From contig JANTQA010000023.1 in assembly GCA_027625915.1 (NCBI GenBank), positions 19,716,001 through 19,780,000 of the forward strand: a DNA stretch of 64,000 bases. The letters run 5' to 3'. The position numbers and the translations under genes were made by a program. This document shows positions 33,755 through 45,968 of this stretch, one piece after another. Position 1 is the first letter of the stretch. Every line of letters begins with the position of its first letter. This DNA is from Anaeramoeba flamelloides (Eukaryota > Metamonada > Anaeramoebidae). The notes beneath the pieces were generated by a model. That model was given only the letters and a program-made list of their open reading frames with translations. It made no database searches and had not been told where the DNA came from.

Positions 33755-36700
33755 TTAAATTTTATTATTTTGTTGTTGGTTAAAATGACCTTTAACTGTA
33801 TCCTTCATTTCAAAATCACCAAATTTATCAAATTTATATACATTCTGTTGATTATTTGAAATTTGTTGATTCTCATTAAAACCAAAATTATCAAAATCAT
33901 TTTTAATATTTGTATTTATTTTTTGATTTTGATTAATCCATGGATTATTATTGAATTGGTTTTGATTATCAAAATTATTTTGACCTTGATTAAAGTCTTG
34001 TAAGCTATTATTATTGGAATTACGATTGAAGGAATTTTGGTGGAATGAGTTGGTTATATTCGGATTTAAATTTTGATTTACTCTGCCATTTAGATTTTGA
34101 TTTTGATTGATCATTCCACGGTAATTATTTTGTTGTTGTTCCCGATAACCGTTTTTGAAAAATTGTATTAATTTGTTTCTTTGCTGTTCTTCAATTTTAA
34201 CAAGATTTTCAAAATCAGAAATTAATTTTTCCATATAAATCTTTTCAATTTGTTGTCCCTGTCTTGATAATTCAAGTATTTCTTTTTGACATTGTATATC
34301 TTCTTGAATGTTTGAAATTTTATTCTCAAGTTTTTTAATTTTTTGAGTTTCCTTTTCTTTTAATAATTCCTTTTCATTTAAAATTTGTTCGTATTCGATT
34401 TTTTGTTGATGATACATTTCATTTTTTTCTTTTATAAAATTTACCTTTTCATATAGTAATTCTCCTTTTCCTTTTAATCTTTCAATTTGAATTTTTAACG
34501 AAGAAAGCATTGTTAATAATTCCTTTTTTTGTAATTTTGAACTAGAGTAATTTTTTTGTTCGTCAGAATCATATGGGTCTTGTAATCGAACTTTAAGATC
34601 ATCCACAGTTTTATTTAATGATCCTCTAAATGAATATGATTCATTATCCATTTGGAATTGTTCATTAATTTGTGTTTGCTGCTGTTGTTGATTATTCTGA
34701 TTGTCAATATATTTTTTTTCTGAAATCTGATCATTATTTGTATTTTCTATTTTTTTATATAATAAATAATTAGTTTTATCAGTATTTATTAAATTTTGTG
34801 TTTTATTATTTTGAAAAGTATTCACAATATTGTTATTTTTAAAATTCGAATTTTTACTAATAGTTTGATCAAGTTTTGTATTATTCTCATTATTTAACTC
34901 TTGGTTATTATCGTTATTATTAGAAAATCCGATTTGGTTATTATTGATTGAATTATTTAATCCATTATTTCGTCCATTCTGTATTTGTCGTTGAAGTTCC
35001 TGCTGCTGCTGTTGGTTCTGAGTTTGTGGCTGTGATGAGAATTGATTATTTTGAATATGTAATTGGTTTTGTTTATTTTCCAAATCTATTGTTTCTGAAT
35101 TAGGGGATTGTAAATTATTGGATTGGATTACTTTAGGTTCATGATATAAAATTGATTCAATATTAAAATTTTGTGGAATTTGATAGTCGTTTTGACAAGC
35201 TTTTAATAAATGATATGTACCTTGGAAATAATAAGGAATTATTTTTCCAGATTGTTTAGGGTCTGATAGAAACCAAATATGTCCTAAAATATCATTATTT
35301 AAACCAAAACTCTGAAAAAAATGTATCATTTTACTATTCTCACCTAATTTCAATTCAATTATATATATATATATATATATATATTGTTGATTTATTGTTT
35401 TTATCAAGTATAAATAATTATAAATAATTAAAGACTGATGAAAAAAATTTTAATCGGGGAAAATTAAGTAATGTAATTACCTGTTAAAAAACCTATATTT
35501 GTTGGATCAAAAGATTTATAAAGATCCATAGCTTGGTAATATTCTTCTTTGGTAATTTTGAATAAACCAGAATTATTTGTCAATTGTCCTTTTGGTTGGT
35601 TTATATTTATTTGTTGTTCTGTTGTCTGTTTTTGCTGTAATTTTACTGTTTCAAATATATCATTTAATGAAAATGGTAAATTTCCATTATTTATTATTGT
35701 TTTTTCAATGTTCAATTCTGCATTTTTAAAAGCATTCTGATCTATTTTACCAATATTCCGTGGATCAGCAATTGTCCAAATAGCAGCTAAAACTTTTTTA
35801 TCTAAATCACTTGATTTAAAATGTTTTAAAAAATCCATTCCTAGTATTTTTTGAATAATTATTAAATTTTGAGAAAAGAAAAAAAATAAATTAAAGAAAC
35901 AAACAGAAAAGAAAATATAAAAAAATTAAATAATATTTTTTTTTTTTAGATACTTACTGGTGATAAATCTTTGACTGTTTATTATTTCTTCATTTGGTGG
36001 TGTTTCTGTTGTTGAGGATGGCTGTGATTGACTTTTTATTGGTTGAATTTGAGGTTTTAATTTATTCAAAAATCTTGGTAAAAGAGATCTTTCTATTATT
36101 TTTCAAATAAAAGAAACAAATTTCAATATATTTTATAAAAAATTATTTATGTTATTTTTAATTTATAGTTTGTTTCTATCTTTTTTGATTAATTGTATTA
36201 TTATCAAAAAAAAAAATATAGAAATTGAGACATCATGCTTCCATTTGTAAATTTACATATTTTTATCATAATTTTTTCTGTTATGGATAAAAAATACTAA
36301 AATATTCTAAACATAATAAAATATTTATAAATTTATAACATTTATTAGGTATGATTGAAATAAATCATAATTTATGAACATTTTTTAATAAAGGATTTGA
36401 AGGTATATTTTTCAACTCAGGATAAAATTTCAAAATATGAGAAAGTTTAAAAAAAAAACAGTTAATATTGTAAAAGTATGATATTACATATGATCACTGA
36501 TAATTGAATAATATCACAAATCATGATATTCTATAAAGTCTCCAGAATTGTCAAAATATTGTGATTAAATACCAACATATTGTGATAAATAATTAAATAC
36601 AATATCATAGTTTATGGGATTTCAGGCTAATTTAATGATAATTTTATAAAAGGAAATTTTTCTCTGATCAAAAAACAGATCTTAAAAAAAAATTATTAAA

Positions 36701-39700
36701 AAAAAAAAAAAAAAAAGAAATTACGTAAGTTGAAAAATAGTGTTGATATTTTTAAAGTTTTCTTATTTATTGCTAGGGTTTAGTATTCTAAAAAAAAATA
36801 TTCAATCTGATAAAGAGAGAATTCTGTTGTGACTACAATTGTGACTTCGAATTCAAAGAGTATCTAAAATAGATACAGTCATTAGAAGTGTTTGAAACTT
36901 TTAAGAGTTTTCTAAAAAAAGATAAAACCATAAAGGGTCTTTAAAAAAAATGAAGAAAAGTAAAAAAAGAAGTAGAAAAAAATGAAAAAATTAAAAATAA
37001 TGGGTGTGAAAAATATGGAGTTATTTGATCCAAATAAATTATGTGTGCATTTCGATTTGGGGATTATTTAGTTTTGATTACCCTTCCCCTAATAAAAATT
37101 TAAGTCATATTGATTAAAAACAATTCTCTCATAATAAAACCGATTTCTTTTATGTTCATTTTCCCCAGCAATTCATCTGTATCTTCTTTGAATATTATGT
37201 TATAGTCAAAGATTTTGATTTTTTTGAGAAACTTTTTCCAATATCTACTGGTTTTCTCATATGTTTTACACCTGTTCTGAAATGATATACATCATCAAAA
37301 TTTCGATTCAACATGGATATATTTTGAATCTACCCCATTTTTCAATCTGTATGCTGTAGTATCTATTCAATCCATTTCCAGGTCAAAGATTTCTTTAAAT
37401 AGATCTATATTTCGAGTTTTTTCTGATAAAGAAATATTTTAAGAAGAAATTACTTGTACCATATCCCGCACGAGGTATGATATAAAACTTCAATTAATAA
37501 TGGATATTATTAGTGCACCTCATCTGATTTAATTAAAGAATAACATTACCCAAGAATAAAATAAATTTGAAAAAAAAATAATAAAAAAAAAATATAAAAA
37601 AGTTTCAGGTAATGTTAATCTTTAATTTAATCAGATTTTGTACACAAATAATACCCATCTTAATTGAAATTTTATATCGTACCCCGTGCTGGATATGGGT
37701 CAAGATATTTCTTCTAAAAATATTTCTTTATTATAAAAAAATACTCTAAAAATGTAGAAATAATTTTTTAACCTGTTTGTAACAATAAATTGTTACTTCT
37801 TAATTTATCTCTTTATCTGAAAAATAATAGTACGTCTTTGAACTTTTGACTACATTTTCAATTGATCAGAAAAATAGAATTAACGGAATTTTGAAATAAA
37901 CCGAATTTAGATTTGATTATAAGGATTATTTCTGAAAGTCATAATTTGGGTGAGATGAATTGGACTAAAAATATACTTTTTATCTATTTTTTTGAACCAT
38001 TTACATCAAAAAAGGATTTAATTTTTAAGAAGTTGTACTTCAACGATTTTATTGAAATTAAATTAAGAAAATCTATTTTTAGTCATATTTCGAAAAGATG
38101 TTTAATCCCTATTTCTATTCTGATTAACTTTTAAAAAATTCTGGTGATTTTGATCATTTTTTTACAAGTATGATCAATTTAAAAAATTTAAAAAAAAATA
38201 CCCCATTTTTTTTCAAAAAAGTCAATCTATATTTTTAAAAATCTTTAACTGTTGAGAGAAAAATGTTGGAAAGAGAAAAATGGTTGGACAACATTTTTAA
38301 TTGGGAACATTCGTAAAAATGAAAATCAAATCCTATTGATAACTATGTGAATTTTATATAAATCCAGGTTTAAATGTGTTCCAGGTTCATTAATCTGTGG
38401 TTTGTGTAGAATACTCATTTGAATGGTTGATAACTAAAGTAGATCATGCTATTTTAGCAAAAATCCAAGTTTTAGTAAAGTTTACTATTAATTCTGAAAA
38501 TGGTAATTTTTAAACTTATTTTAGATTATAAGAGATAGGGGTTTTGAAAAAGTAGAATTACATTAATCGTTATTCTAATAAGTATATTATTGTGATTTTC
38601 ATCAGTTATTTCACAAACGAATGAAATTAAAAAACATTTTCAGGTTCTATTAATATTCAAAATTAAAATTGCTGTCCAACTATTTTTCTCTCAACAGTAA
38701 TCAGAAAAAACCCTAAATTTTTCATTGAAAATCTCTTCTTCATAGATTTTTTAACTGACAAATCATTTGAGAAAATAACTAGGTAACTCGTGATGGACGC
38801 TCCCCAATGAATTCTTCAGATGTATCATCAATACTACCCTTTCATTTTGTTCAAACTCTTCGTATCCTTATTCTAAAGATCAAAATAAATTAAATTATTT
38901 GAAAAATCGGATTTTTTGTTAGAGTTTTTATTGTTGCTTTCTACTTTAAGCCTCACTAACCAGGCATTAAGAAATAAGCTTTTATAATATTTCTTCAATT
39001 AGTTTTTCATTAAAGTCAGGTATGAGTCTTTTGGTCTTCAAAAACAAGTTTTATTAAATATTTTCCCCTTAAACCAATACAACTTTTCAATATTGCTTCT
39101 CTCTTGGACTGCGAATATTTACAATCGAATAAAAAATAAAAAAAACACCAAAAAACCCCATTTTTTAAATAATTTTATTTATTTTGATCTTTGAAGAAAG
39201 GATACAAAGAGTTTGAACAAAATGAAAGGATATCATTTGTAGTGTACCTGAGGAATTCCTTTAGAAAGGTAAGGCCTTAAAGATAAAAGAAATGAAGAGG
39301 ATTGTTTTTCAAAATATAAAGATCAGATGAGAAATTTTTTTAGGATGTTTGAGTGATCAATTATTTTTCTTTGAAATATTAAGATCCTGTGTATTTCTCT
39401 TTATAAAATTCGATTTTAATGCTTTTTGGGGTTTATTAAAATAAATAAATCGAAGAATTTTGACTTTGATTTCCTTTTTATCAATTCTAAATTTTTCAGT
39501 ATGAAATTACTTATTCAATTATATGTTTTTTATATTAAATTCATTTAAAAATAAATTCAGACTGTTTTGTTTCCCAAAGACTAACTAAGAAGAAAAAAAT
39601 TTGAAACGTCAGATATTTTTTGAAACATAAATTTAAAAAAGATCAAAAAAGAAATGGACATATTATTCACACATTTATAGAAGTGATCATAATCTTCAGA

Positions 39701-40194
39701 AATAAAGAAAAAAGCGAACTAAGATTTACCATTTCTTTTTGCTTGTCGATAAAGTGCTGGTGGGGTTAGCTTGACTTTGTTTTGAATCATGGCAATTGCT
39801 CTCATTGCAATGAAGAATTCGTCTTTTTGCAAATAACCTTTTCTTCGAAGATCAGAAACACGCCAAACCTAAGATGTCAATTAAATGAAAATTTTACAGA
39901 ATTATTATTTGTTTTACGTTTTTTGTTATAAATTGAATTTAGTTTGGAAGCTGGGTATAATTAAAACATACTGAGATCAAAATTAAGTTTGTGTTTTCAA
40001 CTTACAATGTTAAGTCCATTATTTGGTATTCCTGAAGTTTTAAAGAATCCAAACGCCTGATCAGGCTCAATTGTCCCATTTCCTTTGACATCAACAGCTT
40101 GAAAGTGATCCATAAACGCTTGCTCTTCCATTTGAGAAAACTCTGGTTTCTTTCTTTGTTGAGGTTTCTGATTTGTTTTTTGATTATTTGTCAT
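33755..40194 (-). CDS. Eps15/Pan1-like EH-domain endocytic adaptor, five exons
   Basis: Exons (minus): 40194-40006, 39868-39730, 36092-35958, 35840-35481 and 35343-33755; all phases agree, giving 803 residues. EH1 (about 20-100) combines MDHFQAVDVKGNGTIEPDQA with VWRVSDLRRKGYLQKDEFFI. EH2 (about 150-200) has FLKHFKSSDLDKKVLAAIWT and ADPRNIGKID but lacks an obvious first helix. EH3 (about 246-320) joins YYQAMDLYKSFDPTNIGFLT to GHIWFLSDPKQSGKI across a splice. Each keeps the Trp that lines the NPF-binding pocket. Residues ~520-680 are a coiled coil and the C terminus is Asn/Gln-rich. Such proteins scaffold clathrin-coated pit assembly by binding NPF motifs. Exon 2 to 3 is separated by 3.6 kb of elements. 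The start MTNNQKTNQ is the first ATG in frame. Family confident; orthology to Eps15, intersectin or Pan1 not decided. Confidence 0.88.
36772..36918. repeat. ~145-bp dispersed repeat, copy 3 of 3
   Basis: Shares AATCTGATAAAGAGAGAATT, TTGTGACTTC, ATTCAAAGAGTATCTAAAAT and ACAGTCATTAGAAGTGTTT with the copies at 3125 and 12474. Two of the three copies sit in introns of plus- and minus-strand genes respectively. Confidence 0.5.
37105..37440 (-). pseudogene. Decayed protein-coding fragment of unknown origin
   Basis: One minus-strand frame reads protein-like sequence over ~110 codons, interrupted by about three stops: RNIDLFKEIFDLEMD, IDTTAYRLKNGVDSKYIHVE, QNRCKTYEKTSRYWKKFLKK, then IKIFDYNIIFKEDTDELLGK. 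The mixed composition contrasts with surrounding AT noise. Most likely a relic of a transposon-encoded or host protein trapped in the intron; no family recognised. Confidence 0.3.
37405..37756. mobile_element. Hairpin element, ~350 bp, arms of 130 bp or more
   Basis: Arms at about 37418-37556 and 37604-37735 are strongly complementary (e.g. CATATCCCGCACGAGGTA versus TACCCCGTGCTGGATATG; TCTGATTTAATTAAAGAATA versus its inverse), with a ~48-bp A-rich loop. Weaker complementarity continues to about 37405 and 37756. Non-coding. Confidence 0.7.
38248..38698. mobile_element. 451-bp TIR element
   Basis: Ends ACTGTTGAGAGAAAAATGTT and the inverse ACTGTTGAGAGAAAAATAGT, each continuing into TTGGACA..TTTTTAATT/TTTTAATT. 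TIRs of ~35 bp. Left flank TA. No transposase. Confidence 0.65.
38803..39265. mobile_element. Foldback element, arms ~110 bp
   Basis: Left arm 38803-38915 and right arm 39160-39265 are inverse copies with long identical stretches such as CCTTTCATTTTGTTCAAACT. The ~250-bp loop has no coding signal. Confidence 0.7.
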
Positions 40195-41023
40195 TTTTAC
40201 ACGATATATGAAAAATTCAAATTAACCTAAAAAAATGAATTTTTACAATTAAAAAATTTAACTTGAATTTATTTCAAGAACTGAAACTTTAGATATTTTT
40301 CATTGACCAAAATAACCCCTAGGGAGACAAAAATAGGGAAACAATCAAACTGTTTGAGAATTTTTTAACAAAAGACCAAAAAGAGTAAAAATAATTGAAA
40401 AATAGGGATAAAATTTGACGGTGCTTTTTTAGACAACAGAGAAAAATCTTCGTTTAATTTATGAAAAAAAATTTCCTGAAAAGAATTATTTATAATCATA
40501 TCTTGGGAACAACTTAACAAATTGCAAATAAACCTGAAATTCAATTTTTTCAGATCAATTTTACATATATACAAAAATTTGAAATATTCCCATTTATTCA
40601 GATAAAGATCACAATAGTCAAGTAACGACTAAACCTTCTAATCGATATCTTGATTAAATATTTGAAATCTATCAATTTTTTCACTTGGATAAATGTATCA
40701 ATTCAAAAAATCTAGAATCCTAAAAATAATTTGAGAATTTGACTGGAAACAAAAATCTATTTTTGAGAAAATTCATTAGATTAATGATCAATTTAATAGA
40801 AATTATCTTTTCTAAGAATTAATTTATCTTTAAATTTATACTCTAAGAGTTTTATTTTTTATTTGATTTTTTCTTTTTAATTTGTTTTTAATATTTTTTT
40901 CAAAATTTTACATTTATATTGGGAAACTTTGTGGAATTTTTTATTGAAAATTGTCTACTTTGATTTAATGTAAAATTAAAATATTTAAAGAACTTTCTTC
41001 AAATTGAAAGATTTGAAATACTA

Positions 41024-41215
41024 CCAGTTCCACTTTTAAGACACAAGATTTCAAAGAAATGTTAAGCAGAAGAAAAAAATCGCAAGTTAAAAAACGAAAT
41101 AAAATTCATGGAGAATAAATTAACAAGAAAATTTCCAAAAAATGTACCTTAATTTTGTGATTTTTTTAGAAATTAAATTTTGTGTAAAGTTTGCACCCTA
41201 AAAGTGAAATTGACG
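41024..41215. mobile_element. 192-bp TA-flanked foldback MITE, copy 2
   Basis: Starts CCAGTTCCACTTTTAAGACA after TA and ends ..AAAGTGAAATTGACGG before TA; more diverged than the copy at 7593-7787 but the same length and block order (CACAA.ATTTCAA.., ATTTTGTG.., AGTTTGCACC). Confidence 0.7.
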
Positions 41216-41912
41216 GTAAAATAAGAGAGTTATTTTCTTGTGATCTTTACCATGATATTTTCTTTACAAAATCTCACATTTTATTTTTTTTTTAAATTTT
41301 TTTTCAGAAATTTTGAAGAATATTTGTTTTTTAAATAATTTTATATAAAATAAATAAAAAGTAAAATTAACCAACATACATTTCACAAATAAATATTCAG
41401 TAAAGTATTTAAAATTGATAAAAATGATTTCTTTTTTTCAATTGAATAATCAAAATTTGGATATTATACCCAGCCAAATTCTAAATTAATTTTTCGGATT
41501 CTAGATTTTTTTAATTTATACATTTACACAAGTGAAAAAATTGATAGATATCAAATATTTAATCAAAATATCAATTAGAAGGGTTAATTGTTACTGGGGG
41601 GTTTGAGAGGTTTATCTATAAAATTGTAATATTTTTGAATTTTTGCTTATATTTAAAGTTGATCTAAAAAATGAAATTTATCAGAGGAATAAAATTTATC
41701 GATTTGAGATTAAACAATTATTTAGACTCTTCAGACCTAAATTTTATATTAGGAAAGTATATTACATTTTTTATCTTCTACAGAATTAATATTTTTTCTA
41801 TTTATTCAGTTGTTATGGTATGTATATATTGTATTATATTTAAAATTAAAGTAAATATACCATAAAATTTATTTTTTAAACAAAATTATTTTTATAAAAA
41901 TTATCAATTTTT

Positions 41913-42079
41913 TTTTTTTTTTTTATTTTTGAAGGGAGGAAATTAATTTACTCTTTCAGCCCTAATTTCTAAATATTTGTTTAGAAATTTTAATAAAGAA
42001 TCATAATTATCTTTTTTTATTAACTAATGACAAGATAAATAATGAATCTTTGTTTCAAATAATATCAAAGATATTATTC
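41913..42079 (-). mobile_element. Severely 5'-truncated LINE copy (167 bp)
   Basis: Matches the 3' end of the LINE at 4554-6539: GAAGGGAGGAAATTAATTTA, then CCCTAATTTCTAAAT and ATAATATCAAAGATATTATT. A poly-T marks the 3' A-tail. Flanked by AAAATTATCAATTTTT at 41897-41912 and 42080-42095, a clear target-site duplication. Confidence 0.88.
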
Positions 42080-42404
42080 AAAATTATCAATTTTTAAAAT
42101 AAAATTGATAAAAATAGCAATATTAAAAAAAATATAAAGTTTTAAAAAAGTGAAAACTTTTTTTTAGAAAAATGTTAGTTTGTGACATTTCTATCTTAAT
42201 AATAGAAATTAAATAAACAATATTTCTGGGAATGGGGGTAAGGGTGAGGTTGGAGTGTGATGAAAAGATCTGTTGAAAATTTTTATTACTTAATTAATAT
42301 AATATTTTAATTTTCACAGAAAAATTCTAATTAAAAAAAGTTTAAACTTTGTACAAATAACTTTATTATATAAAGTTATATAATTTTGAATGTTAAATAT
42401 TTTT

Positions 42405-42560
42405 GTAGTATTTTTTGTAGGTTATTTTTAATTTAAGAAATAAACAGAAAATTCAATTAATTATTTTTTTTTATTGAATATTTATAAATTCCAGTCTAAA
42501 CTCAAGTAAACCTAACTAGATTGTTTTTAATTTTTGAGAATTGAGTAAAATAAAGGGTTT
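42405..42560. repeat. TAGGTTTT-family repeat, copy 2
   Basis: Contains GTAGGTTATTTTTAATTTAA, GAAATAAACAGAAAATTCAA and AATTGAGTAAAATAAAG, matching blocks at 11950-12240 and 63735-64000. Diverged and incomplete. Confidence 0.4.
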
Positions 42561-42596
42561 TATCAAATTCTTTCAACTTCGGGAAAAGATAAGGGT

Positions 42597-42628
<32 letters not shown>

Positions 42629-43120
42629 AGAAGAAAATTTATATTTAAGTTTCATCTTATTTCTCAAATTAAAAATAAAAATAATATAGATTTATCTTTT
42701 TATTATGAAAGACAATATAATTTCTTAATCAAACGTGAAAATTAAAAAAAAAATGATATTTAACTAGAGTCTATATGCCCAAATATTCAAATGTCAAAAA
42801 AGGAATTTTAAGTATGAAATTATAGATTTCACAAAATTAATTAATGGTAAAATAAATTTAAAACTATCACTGTTTAGTATTAATTCATCAAGAATTATTT
42901 ATTTAGTTTAATTTTGAAATATTAATATATATTTTACGTACAAAGTGTAAAATTATAAAATAATATCAATGTTTTCAATTTTTTTTAAATTTTCATATTT
43001 CTAAACATAAATATTCAACTTTAAATATTTTTTAAAAATTAGGTAATAATATCTGTTTTTAATAGTTATTAAAAGTCTTGAATTTTGGCATTGTTGAATT
43101 TGAATGATAATTATAATATT

Positions 43121-43747
43121 AACTGATTTTTCAAAAAAATTGACTCGCTTTATATGTTAATGGAAATTATTTTGAGGATTTATCCCAGATACTTACCAAA
43201 AAACATTTCAAATTTTTGGAACAGAATCATTTTTTCTAATTTTACAAATTTGATTTTTCAAATTTTTGTTTTTCCTTTCTTTTTCTATTTATTTTTTATT
43301 TATTCTCGTTTTTTACTTTGTCCTTTTTTTTTTTTTTTGATATATTTTAACAGCTTTTTTTTTTGTCAAAGATAATGCAGAAAAAAAAATATATTTGAAA
43401 AAAACAAATAATCACTATGAAATTTGAGATGACTTTATGTTTTTTAAAATTAATTTAATTATTAGCAAAAAATCTTGATGTTAAACTATTTTTCGGTAAA
43501 ATTTGAGTAATAAATAATCCTTAATGTTGATTTCAAAAATTTTTACTCACTTTTTTTAAATTTTTTGGTTTTATTTTTTTTTTTGATTTTTAAAAATATC
43601 AAGTTTTTATTTATTTATACTGATTTAAAAGTGAATTATAAATTAGATTAAATTATTTGTAGTTCTTGAATACTAAAGCGTATGTTTTTTTTTTTTATTA
43701 TTTTTTATTTTTTATTTCAGGTGTGCAACAATTTTAGAAATGGTGTT
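43121..43747 (+). mobile_element. Dispersed ~600-bp TIR family, copy 5
   Basis: Starts AACTGATTTTTCAAAAAAAT, continues TGACTCGCTTTATATGTTAA and ends TATTTCAGGTGTGCAACAAT then TTTAGAAATGGTGTT before TA. Colinear with the copies at 6628 and 14743 over its full length. Confidence 0.6.
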
Positions 43748-45968
43748 TAGTTTTAATAAATAAAAAAATACTTTGATTATTAAATTATTGTGGATTATTT
43801 TAGTGAAGTGATTTCAAGCGAAGTGGGAAGTGTTTTAGATATTCGAAGTATATGTGTATCAATATTTTTTTTTTTTTTTTTTTTTTTTGATTTTGTATTT
43901 TGTTTATTAAATATATAGATTTTTATAATCAAAATGGCGTCATTATAATAAAAAAACAATACTAAAACCTTAATATTTCTTGATTATTCATAAAAATTTG
44001 AGTTATTCTGAAAAAAAAAGAAAAGTTAAGAAAAGTTAACTTTGTTTTTCCAGAATCTGCCAAATAAATTACTACCAAACATTGTTTGTTATTTTTTAAA
44101 TAGCTGAAAATTTGACTTCGTCCCCAACTATTGTAATTCAATACTTGATTATATGTGTATTTCATATTTTATTTTTTTTTTTATCAAATAAAATCTTCAA
44201 AATTCTTTAAATGTCATTTTTTTTACTTTGAATTGAATATAATAATTTTTATATAAAAAAAAGGGTTTTTTTTTTAATTTTGTTTGTATTTAATTTTTAA
44301 TTATTAGTACCTTCATCACCATATTTTCGATTTTAAATACTTTGTTGAAAAGAACCAAAGTTTTTTTTTATTGGTTTTTGTTCAAATTAGGTTATTATCT
44401 GATGCATTATTTTGATTTACATTTTTAAAGTAAAAATTATTTTTAAAAAATGAAAAGCTAAAATAAAAAATCTAAGAATTCTATTGTTCTTAAATTATCA
44501 AGAACAAAATAATTTCCTACTTTGAGACCTTATGCTATTTGTATTTATTTTTTATTTATTTTTTTTTTTGTAAGTTGTTCCTCAAAACCTTGCCGATTTA
44601 AAAATAATTATGATAACTTAAACAATAAACCTTTCATAGTGTTATAAAGAAATCATTCAAAACAAAATAGATGGTCTAAAATTCTTGTCACAAATTAAGA
44701 TGATAAAGTTGAAATAAATCATCTAAAATAGACTTTTGTTGAAAAATTATTCTTTTCATTCTTTATTTCTACACATTTATACAAAAAGGTGATCTTTTCT
44801 TATTTGGTTTGAAAAAAAAAAAAAAAAATTTGTTTAAAATAAGTATCTTCTCAAATCTATTTTAAACATTTACTCCTAGTAGATATTCAACCATGTATTT
44901 GAGAATATTTCTTGATTCAAAAGATACTTAATAAAACGAAAAATTTGAGAAAATAAAAGTTCAGAAAATTTAAAATTTTGTTCGATTCTCTGGTTTATTT
45001 TGGTCCTTTTCACAAATAGACTAAAAAATGAATTTTTGATTTTAATGTTTCAATTTCTTATGTGACAATATAATCTTATATAGTTTGGTTCTCACAAAGA
45101 AAAAAAAAAAATTAAGTAAAGGTATTAAAAATTAAAATTTTCCAAAACTGTAAAATGTACCTTAATTTTTCATACCCCAATTTTTTACTAGTCTCATAAT
45201 TATTGAACACACCCGAACTTTTAACTCTAACTTTACTTTTAATTGAAAAATAAAAGTAACAATATTATCATTCAGCTTTTAAAAAAAACATATTTTACAA
45301 GAATAAAAATTAACCATCAAAGGGCTCAATTCCAAAAGGGAAACAAATATTTTTACCTGATTTTCAGAATTAAACATTTCAAATTTGTCTTTGTTGGATG
45401 ATTTAAAAAAATCTTTTTTGGTAAAGTCGAATGAAAATTATGTTTCATTTATTTGAAAACTAAGAGTAAAATTGAATTATTTATTATTTTGTAATTTTAA
45501 TTCAATTTTGAAAATTTTGAATTTAATTGTTTTTGGACTTCAAAATTCATTGTAAAGTAACAAAGGGGTGTCTGAAAAAAACCTTTTTGAAATCTATTTG
45601 ACAAATTCCAAAACCCTTTTCTCAAGGTCTTGACTAACTTTTGAATATTGGTTTCTTATAAGGGTGTGAGAAACACACAAAGAGGGTTATTTTACAAGAT
45701 CTCAAAACACATCCAACTTATTAAATCAAAAAAATAAAAGGAAACGTAGGAGAATTTGGTATTTATACAACATTCAGAAATAAATTATTTTTTTTAGAAG
45801 AGGATTTAAAACATGATAAAAACATAATTAACAATTATTTTAATGTACCCCATAATATTTCTTTATCTAAAAAACAAACTAACTAATTTAGAATCTTTTT
45901 TGTTCACAATAAATCTTTTGAAACAGTTGATTGATCATTTTCTTAACGTAATCTATTTTTTTTTTGTA

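Larger units (their letters stand above)
36093..39729 (-). other. 3.6 kb element-rich intron of the EH-domain gene
   Basis: Bounded by AAT G|GTAAAT at 39729 and AATAATAG before 36092. It contains, by increasing coordinate, the ~145-bp repeat (36772-36918), a decayed protein-like stretch (37105-37440, minus), a hairpin element (37405-37756), a 451-bp TIR element (38248-38698) and another foldback (38803-39265). No additional exon of the EH gene was needed to keep the frame. Confidence 0.75.
40195..45968. other. 5.8 kb without host genes, between the EH gene and TIM44
   Basis: Holds a 192-bp MITE (41024-41215), a truncated LINE (41913-42079), a TAGGTTTT repeat (42405-42560), a long T-tract (42600-42626) and a ~600-bp TIR element (43121-43747). 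The rest, including 43750-45960, is AT-rich with short frames only. Two gene promoters (EH gene, minus; TIM44, plus) should face each other across it. Confidence 0.55.

Noticed and set aside
36300-36720. Possible repeat relationship with 51620-52000
   Set aside because: Only scattered similarity around ACAATAT.ATAGTTTATG and GGCTAATT; not distinguishable from AT-rich chance by eye.
45843-45968. Upstream in-frame ATG extending Tim44 by 42 residues
   Set aside because: The added segment is hydrophobic and would mask the amphipathic presequence starting at 45969.
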